Source: DAIOEK01 sp963828285
Lineage (GTDB): Bacteria > Chloroflexota > Anaerolineae > Anaerolineales > Anaerolineaceae
Direction: 5' to 3'
Length of the DNA stretch: 64,000 bases
Assembly: GCA_963828285.1 (NCBI GenBank)
Contig: CAWHEB010000002.1
Coordinates: 930,001-994,000, forward strand
The notes under the pieces were generated by a model. That model was not told the DNA's origin and ran no database searches. It saw nothing but the letters and a program-made list of their open reading frames with translations. Both the position numbers and the translations under genes were made by a program. How positions within the stretch are numbered: the first letter of the stretch is position 1; each line of letters opens with the position of its first letter. Shown here in pieces: positions 34,795-43,990 of this stretch.

Positions 34795-35484
34795 CTAATT
34801 CTGCTTTCGTGCCTTGAACTCATCCAATATTGCAGCTGTTGTTGTTGCACCGGATCTTGTAACCCCGGCATCAATCATAGCCAACAGGGCATCCAGTGTA
34901 CGGACACCACCGGCACACTTTACCTGCACCTTTTCGCTCACAGAAGCCCGCATCAATTTGACATCATCAATGGTAGCACCGGTAGGGGCAAACCCTGTTG
35001 ACGTCTTTACAAAGTCCGCTCCTGCCTCTTCGCACAAACGGCAGGCTGTCACGATATCATCTTTCGTGAGGTATGCGTTCTCCAGGATCACTTTCACCAA
35101 TGCTTTTCCACTGGCAGCATCACAGATCGACTTTATCTCATTCCTGACATAATCTAATTTACCTGAGCGTAAGGCGCCAATATTGATCACCATGTCCAAT
35201 TCAACAGCGCCATCAACCAAGGCTTGATGAGCTTCAGCAACCTTAATCGTTGTGGTCGAGTTTCCATGCGGAAAACCGACCACTGTTCCAACCCTTACAT
35301 CGGTTCCTTTTAATAATTTCACTGCAAGGGGAACATCGGAGGGTTTTACGCATACAGAAGCTACATCGTATAAGGCTGCCAATTGACAACCACTGAGCAC
35401 TTCTGCTTCAGTCAATTCAGGTCTGAGGAGAGAATGATCTATTACTTTTGCCAATTCATGATACGTGATCGTTTTCGAATTCAA
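34795..35484 (-). CDS. deoC: Deoxyribose-phosphate aldolase
   Basis: A class I aldolase of 229 residues that splits 2-deoxyribose 5-phosphate into glyceraldehyde 3-phosphate and acetaldehyde. Seen: IDHSLLRPELTEAEV, VELDMVINIGALRSG, VKVILENAYL, the Schiff-base lysine in DFVKTSTGFAPTGAT and the second Lys in VQVKCAGGVRTLDALL, then RSGATTTAAIL. Full length. It lies between the AzlD gene (95 bases upstream) and ROK, and within 5 kb of a BMP nucleoside importer, which fits deoxynucleoside salvage. Confidence 0.96.
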   Translation of the reverse strand: MNSKTITYHELAKVIDHSLLRPELTEAEVLSGCQLAALYDVASVCVKPSDVPLAVKLLKGTDVRVGTVVGFPHGNSTTTIKVAEAHQALVDGAVELDMVINIGALRSGKLDYVRNEIKSICDAASGKALVKVILENAYLTKDDIVTACRLCEEAGADFVKTSTGFAPTGATIDDVKLMRASVSEKVQVKCAGGVRTLDALLAMIDAGVTRSGATTTAAILDEFKARKQN

Positions 35485-35579
35485 GAAAGACCTTTCATTG
35501 CGTTATCCTCAGACTAATAAAACTATATTGAGAATCATAACATAAAGGCAATTTCGTATTGGTCATTATCCTGATCAAC

Positions 35580-35915
35580 TTAGTGAATAAAGTATTGCAA
35601 GCCGACCAGAACTGCCATTCCAACCAGAATGGTGATGAGAACACTGCGTGTCTTCCAGGCAACCAGTACCGCGACAATCCCAGCCAAGAGACGCACATTA
35701 CCAAAACTGATATCCAATCTGCCAAGCGGATAAAAAAGACTCTGGGCAGCGATCACCATCAACACACTGGGTGGTACATATTTTAAGGAACTGGATAACC
35801 AACCCGGAAGTTCGATTTTATCCACCAGTGCAATGAAAGAAAATCGGATGAGAAATGTGTACAAACCAGCGATAATGATGACCACCCAGATATTCATTTG
35901 CGCTGCTCCATCCAT
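35580..35915 (-). CDS. azlD: AzlD-type branched-chain amino acid transporter subunit
   Basis: A 111-residue membrane protein with about three to four helices and the family pattern GLYTFLIRFSFIALV, LKYVPPSVLMVIAAQSLFYP. It works with AzlC in export of branched-chain amino acids or analogues. Its start overlaps the azlC end by 22 bases. Confidence 0.9.
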   Translation of the reverse strand: MDGAAQMNIWVVIIIAGLYTFLIRFSFIALVDKIELPGWLSSSLKYVPPSVLMVIAAQSLFYPLGRLDISFGNVRLLAGIVAVLVAWKTRSVLITILVGMAVLVGLQYFIH

Positions 35916-36607
35916 ACACCGGTCGCTATCCCAACGAATGTTGCCAGAATGATACCGAGTTTGTAAGGTAGAGGGTAAAAAATCAGGGCAGAGATCCCTG
36001 CTGTGATGGATGCCATCAGAGCAGGCTTATCCTTCAGCAATGGTACCAGCATGGCAATAAAAGTAAGCGGAAGAGCAAAGTCCAACGGCCAGGAAACAGG
36101 AATGGTAGCTCCAACTAGAATACCAATCGCGGTACTTGCCTGCCAGATGGACCACAAACTGAGACCTGCTCCCAAAAAGAACCAGTGCCCATTGGTGGTG
36201 ATACCATCTTTTTCGTAACCGGTTATGGCGACAACGTAGGCTTCATCGGTCAGCAAATAAGAAAGCAGAACCCTCCACCAGCGGGAGAGATTCTTAGTGA
36301 AAGGAGCGATCGAGGCACTATACAAAATATGACGGAGATTAACAACAGCCAAAGCCATGATCATGACCAATCCGGGGACAGCGTTGGCAGTCATCTGCGC
36401 AGTGAGGAATTGCGCTGAACCGGCAAACAAGATCGAACTCATTGCTTGCGCAGCCACAGGTTGAATACCGGATTTAATGGCGAGTGCGCCATAGATCATC
36501 CCAAACGGAAAAACGCCGATCAGCAACGGCGTTTCGGCTTTTACACCTGCCCAAAATGCACGTAATCGGCTTTGTTTTACGGGTTCCGTTGAGGTCATCG
36601 TTGTCAT
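35894..36607 (-). CDS. azlC: AzlC-type branched-chain amino acid transporter
   Basis: A 237-residue membrane protein with GVFPFGMIYGALAIKSG, SSILFAGSAQFLTAQ, NLRHILYSASIAP and LTDEAYVVAI, all typical of AzlC/YgaZ. The frame can begin at TTG 36616, which follows the queG TAA directly, or at ATG 36607; I take the ATG. It pairs with azlD in the next 22-base overlap and is probably in one transcript with queG. Confidence 0.92.
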   Translation of the reverse strand: MTTMTSTEPVKQSRLRAFWAGVKAETPLLIGVFPFGMIYGALAIKSGIQPVAAQAMSSILFAGSAQFLTAQMTANAVPGLVMIMALAVVNLRHILYSASIAPFTKNLSRWWRVLLSYLLTDEAYVVAITGYEKDGITTNGHWFFLGAGLSLWSIWQASTAIGILVGATIPVSWPLDFALPLTFIAMLVPLLKDKPALMASITAGISALIFYPLPYKLGIILATFVGIATGVWMEQRK

Positions 36608-36616
36608 TACAGGCAA

Positions 36617-37750
36617 TTATAACGGAAGCCTTCGATATTCATCGACAACCAACGGGACATTTTCAATTACTTTGCAGGAATTCAGAAATTCCAGACCATC
36701 CGCGCCTGTGATCTGGTAATATGCCCAAACTGCGTGAGCTCGAATAAGCGGATCCATTCCGCTGGGTATGATCCGCTTGAGTTCATCAATAAAGTGGTCA
36801 TCTCTTACATTTCCAGCGACTACGCATAAATTTCGCATCCAACCCTTGTACTTTGTACGCAAGATTGGGGACTTTTTGTATTTATTTTTAAATTCAAATT
36901 CATTTATCCGGAGTTCCATATACAAGTCGATCGATTTTCGAAGCAGGTGTTCGTCTTGCCAGGATTTGGGAGCGAAACGGATATTCCACGGACAAACCAT
37001 CTGACAGATATCGCATCCAAAGATCCAGTCACCTACAAACGGTCGAAGATCATGGGGGATGATCCCTTTATTCTCTATCGTCAAGTAGGATATACACCTT
37101 CCTGCATCCAGGGTACGATCGTCGCCAATGCAGCCGGTCGGACAGGCTTCAATACACCGCCGGCAGGATCCGCAATGATCGATGACTTCTTCCAATTCCG
37201 CATCAAAAAGTAGTTCGATCTCATCAACACGGATATTGCAGATTACTTCAGCAAGCAGAAAAAATGACCCTGAGTCAGGAGAGATCAGGCAAGAGTTTTT
37301 ACCTATCCATCCAATACCAGCCTGCTGACCGAAGTCCCGCTCAAGGACGGGTGACGAGTCGACGGCGATATAAAATTCGAAATTCTTGCTAAGTTCCGAT
37401 TCCATCAAACAGACCAGAGTCTCGAGTCTCTGCTCAATCTCCTGATGATAATCAGCCAACCAGGCATAACCGGCTATCCTACCTTCAACTCTAGGATGAG
37501 AAGGTTGGGAGTATAACGCTGGGTTTGGATAAGGGAATGCAAAGGAAATGACAGATTGCGCAGATGATAGAAGCAGTTTGGGATTCTTTCGGGGAAGAAT
37601 ATGCCTGGCTTCAGCCATGTACTTCATGTCTGCGTGGCAACCTGCATCGATCCACTGTTGATATTTTGGGAAACTACCAGGTGGCTGAGCGGATGAAAAA
37701 CCAAGTAAAGAAAAGCCGAGGCTTTGTGCCTCGGCTTTGAGTTTCTTCAT
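36617..37750 (-). CDS. queG: Epoxyqueuosine reductase QueG
   Basis: The cobalamin- and [4Fe-4S]-dependent enzyme for the last step of queuosine synthesis in tRNA; 377 residues, the usual length. Seen: GIGWIGKNSCLISPDSGSFF, the first cluster motif CGSCRRCIEACPTGCIG, a further Cys in AGRCISYLTIENKG and the second cluster CDICQMVCPWN. A HEAT-like C-terminal helical part follows (IRAHAVWAYYQI). The ATG lies 2 bases after the TAA of the NBR1-domain lipoprotein gene. No other que genes are in the window. Confidence 0.95.
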   Translation of the reverse strand: MKKLKAEAQSLGFSLLGFSSAQPPGSFPKYQQWIDAGCHADMKYMAEARHILPRKNPKLLLSSAQSVISFAFPYPNPALYSQPSHPRVEGRIAGYAWLADYHQEIEQRLETLVCLMESELSKNFEFYIAVDSSPVLERDFGQQAGIGWIGKNSCLISPDSGSFFLLAEVICNIRVDEIELLFDAELEEVIDHCGSCRRCIEACPTGCIGDDRTLDAGRCISYLTIENKGIIPHDLRPFVGDWIFGCDICQMVCPWNIRFAPKSWQDEHLLRKSIDLYMELRINEFEFKNKYKKSPILRTKYKGWMRNLCVVAGNVRDDHFIDELKRIIPSGMDPLIRAHAVWAYYQITGADGLEFLNSCKVIENVPLVVDEYRRLPL

Positions 37751-37752
37751 GA

Positions 37753-38739
37753 TTATGGACAGGTAAATGTGTAGGAGTCTAATCCCGTAACATTTTTCGC
37801 ACCCGGCTCTGAGAAATAGATCTGGGTAGTCTTGTCTCCGGAATTTGTGCAGTTATAAGTGTAAGTCGGCATGGTGTAAGTACCTGAATGGGTATCCTTT
37901 ACGAAGTTCGGACTCACCTTATCGCCATCCACTCTCCAGCTCGCGATCATATGGAAAGTACCTGTCACATCTATGCTACCTGAAAGATCAAATGTACCAT
38001 CGCCATTATCGGATACAGAAATCGTTGTCCCAGTCACGCCTTCACTGGAGCCAGTACCACCACTCGAATCGACTTTGATCTTCACATAGAAACCACCGTT
38101 GCTCAGATCACCGAAGAATTCCCCTTCTGCATTCTGTAATTTCCAGGTCTGAACATAGGTACCTTCTTCTTTTGGTGCCTTCAGGTTTACAACGATCTGA
38201 AGTAATCCACCCGGTGGTACATTGTTTTTCAAAACATAAGTTCCATCACCGGTAATTGCCGGATCGCCAGGAGCATTATCGAACATGCTTCCAGTATAGA
38301 GGGTTGTCCACGTGCAGCTACCGTTATTCTTAACGGTCCATTTTTTCACAAATTCAGCACCTGGTGCAATGACAGTATTATCAGGGATGGTGTCATCGCT
38401 GACAAAGTAAACAGCATTACAGGTGGATGAACCAACTGATGTTGGGATTCCAACCAGTGTATTGGTTGGGAGTAATCCCAAAGTTGCTACAGGACTCAAA
38501 TTGAGTGTTGGAATCAAGAGAGTCGGCGTCTGAGTTGCGGCTATGGTAGGTTCCGGTGTATTGGTTGCAGTCGCTGGAGGAGGAGCCATCTGTGTGGTAA
38601 GCGCCTCAACGGTTTGAGCAGCAATTGTATTGATCTGGTCAGGGCTAATCTGTGTTGGATTTGCGCCTTGCAGGTTGCATGCAGTTAAGACTATAGCCAG
38701 CATGACCAACGCTGTAGTTGCAAAAATTGTCTTTTTCAT
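37753..38739 (-). CDS. Lipoprotein with NBR1-type Ig-like domain (first copy)
   Basis: A 328-residue lipoprotein with lipobox LTAC (Cys21) and a Thr/Pro linker to about residue 105. Next comes an NBR1/FW-type Ig-like domain (about 108-228) with the tell-tale Trp pattern VKKWTVKNNGSCTW and VQTWKLQNAEGEFFGD. A second beta domain of about 95 residues (GTISVSDNGDGTFDLSGSI) ends the protein, with two Cys near the end. Its stop is 2 bases before the queG start. Ligand unknown; a cell-surface binding or structural role is inference. Confidence 0.85.
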   Translation of the reverse strand: MKKTIFATTALVMLAIVLTACNLQGANPTQISPDQINTIAAQTVEALTTQMAPPPATATNTPEPTIAATQTPTLLIPTLNLSPVATLGLLPTNTLVGIPTSVGSSTCNAVYFVSDDTIPDNTVIAPGAEFVKKWTVKNNGSCTWTTLYTGSMFDNAPGDPAITGDGTYVLKNNVPPGGLLQIVVNLKAPKEEGTYVQTWKLQNAEGEFFGDLSNGGFYVKIKVDSSGGTGSSEGVTGTTISVSDNGDGTFDLSGSIDVTGTFHMIASWRVDGDKVSPNFVKDTHSGTYTMPTYTYNCTNSGDKTTQIYFSEPGAKNVTGLDSYTFTCP

Positions 38740-38953
38740 TATGATCTCCTTCTATTTTCCTTTCCGTTCTTCAACGGTTAGGAGTTTTGCTATTGTAAAC
38801 CAATTCAGAAAATCCTAACAACCTTGCTAAAACTTGTTCCAGTATAACAAAAAACATTAAAATGGATATCCGGGTCGGACCGATATCGCTATGCACGCCA
38901 AACTGGCATAGGTCTCCCAGTACTTATGACGAATCAACCCATGGAAAGGTTCC

Positions 38954-39931
38954 CTATTGGGTGCATGTTACGTTAAATTTAGCTTTTTCATAGGATTGGT
39001 TCACAGGTTCACCTGCATAAAACCTGGCATATCCCAACACTGATCCTTTAAAGATCCTGAAAACATAAAAGATCTCCTGAGTATCCGCACCAAAAAACGT
39101 CATAGAAAATGATTTTTTCGGTTCAACACCTTTGGTGCCAACAAATGTGTATTGGATGGTTCCTGCCTTATTCGAACTGACTTTGGCATAAAGCGTGATG
39201 GGATAACCCTCTTTTCCGCATGGACCGGTATATGAGTTGGGCAATGCGTATAATTCCACTTTTGTCAAAGTGAAGTCAGATTGGTCTTCAGGGGCGATCA
39301 TAATCCGCAACCAAAGCGCTTTATTCTCTTCTCCAGTACCAAAACGATAACCTTCCGGGGTTTGGATCTTCCAATATCCAATATGTTCGCCAAAATCTTC
39401 AGGGGCAAGCATTTTAAGAATGATCGTTATTGTCTGTCCAGGCTTGATCGAATCGGTGATGAATTCAACGGTACTCCGCTCGGTCATCTGTTCGCCAGAT
39501 TCAAAAACAAATCGAAATTCCTTTGTCCAGACACATTTGCCGATATTCTTGATCGTCCAGGTTTTGGTAAAAAACCTGCCCGGGGTCATGACTGCCTCAT
39601 CACTGATGGTTTCGGACACATGTTGAGCCACATAACAACCCGGTTCCACTGCAACAGTTGGACTGGGTTGCAGGGTATTCGTCAATAATGGTAATGGTGT
39701 TTGTGCAGATGGGTTGGGGGTAAAGGTTACATCCGGTGTAAAGGACAATAGCGGCGTTTTTGTTGGTTGGAACGCCACTTTGGTGGCGAATGATTGCAAC
39801 GTAACTTTGAGTGCTGTGCTTGTTGCGTCTTCGGCAGAAATGACCATCCTTCCACCAGGTAAACACGCTGGTAAGGATATTAACAAGCATATGAAGAAGA
39901 AGATGGCAAATCTTTTTACTTTTATATTCAT
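38954..39931 (-). CDS. Lipoprotein with NBR1-type Ig-like domain (second copy)
   Basis: A 325-residue paralogue of the 37753 gene with the same order: lipobox LPAC (Cys23), Thr/Pro linker to about 90, an NBR1-type domain (TKTWTIKNIGKCVWTKEF, IGYWKIQTPEGYRFG) and a distinct C-terminal beta domain with Cys in GPCGKEG and NVTCTQ. The linkers and last domains differ, so the pair has diverged. The 214-base gap to the other copy holds its promoter region and no gene. Confidence 0.83.
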   Translation of the reverse strand: MNIKVKRFAIFFFICLLISLPACLPGGRMVISAEDATSTALKVTLQSFATKVAFQPTKTPLLSFTPDVTFTPNPSAQTPLPLLTNTLQPSPTVAVEPGCYVAQHVSETISDEAVMTPGRFFTKTWTIKNIGKCVWTKEFRFVFESGEQMTERSTVEFITDSIKPGQTITIILKMLAPEDFGEHIGYWKIQTPEGYRFGTGEENKALWLRIMIAPEDQSDFTLTKVELYALPNSYTGPCGKEGYPITLYAKVSSNKAGTIQYTFVGTKGVEPKKSFSMTFFGADTQEIFYVFRIFKGSVLGYARFYAGEPVNQSYEKAKFNVTCTQ

Positions 39932-39994
39932 TTCTACTCCTGCTCACATAAAAATTATTATACGAGAGGATAGAAACCTAAGCAAGCACAGCAA

Positions 39995-40028
39995 AAACAC
40001 AGCCTGTGAATATCTCCAGGCTGTGTTT
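39995..40028 (-). terminator. Rho-independent terminator of the nucleoside ABC operon
   Basis: A 12-bp perfect stem (AAACACAGCCTG / CAGGCTGTGTTT) with a 10-base loop, followed on the minus strand by TTTTTGC. It lies 20 bases after the ATPase stop. Confidence 0.85.
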
Positions 40029-40048
40029 CGCATTTGGTAACTTCTAAT

Positions 40049-41620
40049 TTAGAAAAGTTCTCTTTCAGTGATCCCAACAGCTTCGATCGGTCCTACGCGT
40101 TCACGGGCTTCAGCTTCAGGTACACCTGCCATTAACAATCCCAGAAATTCTTTGGATGCTTCGACCGCTGGAATGACAGCCACGATCTTTCCGCGATACA
40201 TAACCGCCACACGATCAGCCAATTGCAGGATTTCGGCGAGCTCGGTCGAGATCAGCAAAACACCGACGCCTTTGTCGCGGCGAGCCAGGATCTGGCTGTG
40301 GATATATTCGATGGAACCTACATCCAATCCACGTGTTGGTTGATTCGCAATCAGCAATCTGAGAGATCGGGAAAGTTCGCGGGCAATAATCACCTTTTGT
40401 TGATTTCCGCCTGAAAGAGACGATGTGTGGGTAAATATTCCAGGCGTGCGTACATCAAATTGCTCGACCAGAATTTCAGCATTTTCATCAACCGCTTTTT
40501 GATTGACCACACCTTTCGAAGCGAATGGTTCGCAGTAATAAGTGCAAAGTATCAGGTTGTCTTTGACCGGGTATGACAATACAAGACCATGCTTTTGCCG
40601 ATCTTCTGGGATGTGTCCCATGCCATTCTCAAATAAAGGCCTGGGTGATCTTCCTGTACCATCAATGTTATCCAAAAATACATGCCCGCTATCAGGAGCA
40701 CGCAAACCGGTCAAAGCTTCGATCAGTTCGGTTTGACCATTCCCCTGAACCCCAGCCAAACCTAATACTTCTCCCGCCCTTACATCGAAGGAAACACCCT
40801 GGACCACTTCTACACCACGGGAGTCTTTTACGTGCAGGTTTTCCACACGTAAAACAGATTCGCCCGGGTTGGATGGTTTTTTCTCAAGCTTAAGGACGAC
40901 TTCACGACCAACCATGAGATTTGCGAGCTGATTCTCATTGCTGTCACCGGGTTTTACTGTTCCAACCACCTCGCCACCGCGCATCACAGTGATACGGTCG
41001 GCAACAGCCAGAACTTCTTTCAACTTATGAGTAATAAAAACAATCGAAACGCCTTTATTTGCCAGATCACGCATGATCTTGAACAAATCATCCGATTCCT
41101 GTGGAGTTAAGACCGCTGTTGGTTCATCCAAAATGAGAATTTCAGCGTGGCGGTAAAGTGCTTTGACGATCTCCACACGTTGCTGCACACCAACCGGAAG
41201 GTCGTGTACATACGCTTTTGGATCCACATCCAACCCATACTCATGCGACAGGTCAGTAACCTTTTTCGCCACCCCGACCTGGTCTAATTCCAGACCAACC
41301 AAGGTTTCAGAACCAAGCATGATATTTTCCGCGACGGTAAATACAGGAATGAGCATGAAATGCTGATGCACCATTCCAATTCCCTGGTCAATGGCATCAT
41401 TGGGAGAAGTGAGATGAATGGGCTTCCCGTTGACGAAAATATCACCTTTGTCCTGATGATACAAACCATAGAGGATATTCATCAGGGTAGTTTTCCCTGC
41501 GCCATTCTCTCCAAGGAGTGCGTGGATCTCGCCTTTTTGCAGATCGAAATTAATATTGTTATTCGCCAGAACACCAGGGAACTGTTTGGTTATCCCTTTA
41601 GCTTCAAGAATTGTTGTCAT
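40049..41620 (-). CDS. BMP-type nucleoside ABC transporter, dual ATPase subunit
   Basis: A 523-residue protein with two ATPase domains in tandem, as in sugar and nucleoside (YufO/NupA-like) importers. Domain 1: GENGAGKTTLMNILYG and signature VGVQQRVEIVKAL. Domain 2 has the degenerate loop GVQGNGQTELIEALTG and LSGGNQQKVIIAREL. Both have the usual ILDEPTAVLTPQE / NQPTRGLDVGS Walker B regions; in domain 2 the catalytic Glu is replaced (LLIANQPTRG), the normal state for this family. It is the last gene of the operon. Confidence 0.93.
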   Translation of the reverse strand: MTTILEAKGITKQFPGVLANNNINFDLQKGEIHALLGENGAGKTTLMNILYGLYHQDKGDIFVNGKPIHLTSPNDAIDQGIGMVHQHFMLIPVFTVAENIMLGSETLVGLELDQVGVAKKVTDLSHEYGLDVDPKAYVHDLPVGVQQRVEIVKALYRHAEILILDEPTAVLTPQESDDLFKIMRDLANKGVSIVFITHKLKEVLAVADRITVMRGGEVVGTVKPGDSNENQLANLMVGREVVLKLEKKPSNPGESVLRVENLHVKDSRGVEVVQGVSFDVRAGEVLGLAGVQGNGQTELIEALTGLRAPDSGHVFLDNIDGTGRSPRPLFENGMGHIPEDRQKHGLVLSYPVKDNLILCTYYCEPFASKGVVNQKAVDENAEILVEQFDVRTPGIFTHTSSLSGGNQQKVIIARELSRSLRLLIANQPTRGLDVGSIEYIHSQILARRDKGVGVLLISTELAEILQLADRVAVMYRGKIVAVIPAVEASKEFLGLLMAGVPEAEARERVGPIEAVGITERELF

Positions 41621-41644
41621 ACATTTTCCTCCATTGATCCCTGG

Positions 41645-42715
41645 TTATTTATCGTAAGGTTCGCCATCTGCAGCCGGTGAGACAGTTTTTCCGATCAAAC
41701 CGGTGAGGATCAGCATGGTGAGAACATACGGAACCATTCCGACGACGTAGGATTGTTGCAGGAAAGCCCATTGGGGAGGGATCAGCTCACGGAAATACTG
41801 CAGGTTGATCTGAAGTGCTTGAGATGCCCCAAATACCAATGCCGCAGCCCAGGCGCCGAATGGTGTCCAGTTACCAAAGATCATGGCTGCAAGAGAAATA
41901 AATCCACGACCATTCGTCATCAAAGGCTCAAAAGAAGGAACGGATTCAATGGTGAAATAGGCTCCACCCAACCCGGCCAGCATACCGCCGATGATCACAT
42001 TCCAATATCGCATTTTATAGACATTGATGCCCACAGTATCCGCTGCGCGAGGATGCTCCCCGACAGCCCTTGTTCGCAATCCCCAACGGGTTTTAAAGAG
42101 AACGAAGTTGGCGATGATGACCAAAAGGATCGCTGCAATCGCTATCGGTTGCTGTTCAAAGATCTTTCCAAACACGGGGATATCGGCCAGGAATGGAATA
42201 TGAATGCGAGGAAGAACTCCTGGGGCATGAGGGATAGTACCGCCAAAGATACTGCCTTTTTCGAAGAAAAGCTGTCGATTCAAGAAACCGGTAATACCAA
42301 TGGCTAAAATATTTATCACGGTACCACCAATGATCTGGTTGACTTTGAAAGTCACCGATAGCCAAGCGTGTAACAATCCAAATAATCCACCGACAACGAC
42401 CGCAACCACCACACCGAGGATCAGACTTGGTAAAGGTGATACCTCCATTATGGTGTTCGCATAAATGGAAGCAAACCAACCAAAGAAAGCTGATGAGAGC
42501 ATCATGCCCTCGATACCGATATTCACTACACCAGATTTTTCGCAGAAAATTCCGGAGAGCGCACCAAGGGTGAGGGGAGTAGCCACCGAGATGGTCGTGG
42601 CGACCATGCTGGTGATGATGATAGATGGCGGGGTGTCACTAGACCCGACCAATAAAACCACCCCAAAGAGAATGATAATAATCAGGGCAATAAATCCAAA
42701 TCGTTTGATGTCCAT
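41645..42715 (-). CDS. BMP-type nucleoside ABC transporter, permease (YufQ-like)
   Basis: A 356-residue permease with about nine helices, including the BPD_transp_2 pattern GALSGIFCEKSGVVNIGIEGMM and LRTRAVGEHPRAADTVGINV. The frame can be read from 42736, but the ATG at 42715 has ATAGGAG just ahead, giving 8 bases between it and the stop of the other permease. It pairs with the 42724 gene product in the membrane. Confidence 0.92.
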   Translation of the reverse strand: MDIKRFGFIALIIIILFGVVLLVGSSDTPPSIIITSMVATTISVATPLTLGALSGIFCEKSGVVNIGIEGMMLSSAFFGWFASIYANTIMEVSPLPSLILGVVVAVVVGGLFGLLHAWLSVTFKVNQIIGGTVINILAIGITGFLNRQLFFEKGSIFGGTIPHAPGVLPRIHIPFLADIPVFGKIFEQQPIAIAAILLVIIANFVLFKTRWGLRTRAVGEHPRAADTVGINVYKMRYWNVIIGGMLAGLGGAYFTIESVPSFEPLMTNGRGFISLAAMIFGNWTPFGAWAAALVFGASQALQINLQYFRELIPPQWAFLQQSYVVGMVPYVLTMLILTGLIGKTVSPAADGEPYDK

Positions 42716-42723
42716 AGCTGCTC

Positions 42724-43860
42724 CTATTTGCCCCAACCAGCAGTGGTAAGGAAGCTCTCACTCTTACCTTTGATACGGTAAATGTAACGAATAATCGCAT
42801 CCGCTGAAACAAAGAACAATATCAGTGCCTGAATTACCGAAATCACATCCACTGGGATCTGAGTCAGGAACTGCATGCGGGTTGCACCGTTCTTCATTGC
42901 ACCAAACAGAATGGATGCCAGGATAATCCCAGCAGGGTGGTTTTTCCCCAACAGGGCGATCGCTATCGCATCAAAGCCATATCCTGATGAAAACCCAAGT
43001 TCATGACGGTAGTTCAATCCGGTTACTTCAACAGCACCTGCCAACCCGGCTAACATACCAGAAAATACCATTGATAAAACTATGGTCTTGCGGACATTAA
43101 TTCCAGCGTATTTTGCAGCTTCACTGTTGGCACCGGCTGTACGGATTTCAAATCCCAGCGTGGTCTTCCATAATACCCACCAGATCAGAATACCCACCAG
43201 AATGGCGATGATAAATCCCCAATGGACACGAAAGCCAGCAAATAACGGTGTTAATCTGGCTGAATTCGCAATCATAGGTGTACGAGCAACCACATTCAGC
43301 GGATTATGGTCTTTCATTGGTCCGTTCAACAAGAAGCTGGTGATATTCAGCGCGATATAGTTCATCATAATCGTATTGATCACTTCATGACCGCCGTACC
43401 GCGCCTTCAACCATCCTGGAACAGCTGCCCAGATACCTCCCGCAGCAACCCCAGAGAGTATTGCCAGAGGCAGATGGATTATGGTCGGGATTTCCACTTT
43501 GAGGATCGCTGGTAAACCATATCCAACCCAAGCTGCCGCGACAGCTCCCAAAGCCAGCTGACCTTCAGCTCCGATATTGAACAAACCGCCTTTGAATGCA
43601 AGCGCTACTGCTAATCCCGCGAAAATGTATGGTGTAGCCCAAACAGCAGTTTCGCTCCATGCTTTGGCTGATCCAAAGGCTCCCTCAGCTAACCCGGAGT
43701 AAGCGGCAAGCGGATCACCCCCTGCAAATGCAATCACCCCTGCACCTACTACAAGAGCAGAAAAGATGGCTAGAACAGGCACTGCCAAGGAACGTAATAA
43801 TTGCGGGAAGTTAATTTTTACAGAAAACTTGGGATTTGGAGATGGTGCAGAATCCGTCAT
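42724..43860 (-). CDS. BMP-type nucleoside ABC transporter, permease (YufP-like)
   Basis: A 378-residue permease with a 25-residue cytosolic start and about eight to ten helices. Seen: AVALAFKGGLFNIGAEGQLALGA and EIRTAGANSEAAKYAGINV, typical of BPD_transp_2 permeases of nucleoside importers. It is separated from the binding-protein gene by 130 bases that hold a strong hairpin. Confidence 0.92.
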   Translation of the reverse strand: MTDSAPSPNPKFSVKINFPQLLRSLAVPVLAIFSALVVGAGVIAFAGGDPLAAYSGLAEGAFGSAKAWSETAVWATPYIFAGLAVALAFKGGLFNIGAEGQLALGAVAAAWVGYGLPAILKVEIPTIIHLPLAILSGVAAGGIWAAVPGWLKARYGGHEVINTIMMNYIALNITSFLLNGPMKDHNPLNVVARTPMIANSARLTPLFAGFRVHWGFIIAILVGILIWWVLWKTTLGFEIRTAGANSEAAKYAGINVRKTIVLSMVFSGMLAGLAGAVEVTGLNYRHELGFSSGYGFDAIAIALLGKNHPAGIILASILFGAMKNGATRMQFLTQIPVDVISVIQALILFFVSADAIIRYIYRIKGKSESFLTTAGWGK

Positions 43861-43940
43861 AGATGGCTCCTGAACAAATCGGTAGATAGAGTAATTATAG
43901 TGTAAAGTATCTAATTTCGATGTAAGGGTTTCGATAATAA

Positions 43941-43967
43941 AAGAGGAAGGGAAATTCCCTTCCTCTT
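43941..43967 (-). terminator. Intercistronic hairpin between binding-protein and permease genes
   Basis: An 11-bp stem (AAGAGGAAGGG / CCCTTCCTCTT) with a 5-base loop and TTTTATTA after it on the minus strand. It lies 24 bases after the BMP gene stop and could end most transcripts there while letting some read through into the permease genes. Confidence 0.82.
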
Positions 43968-43990
43968 AGAAAAACTATAGCATTGAAATC

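Noticed and set aside
38740..38953. Possible tRNA or small RNA in the 214-base gap
   Set aside because: No cloverleaf, TTCGA arm or strong hairpin with a T run was found; it looks like an ordinary promoter region.
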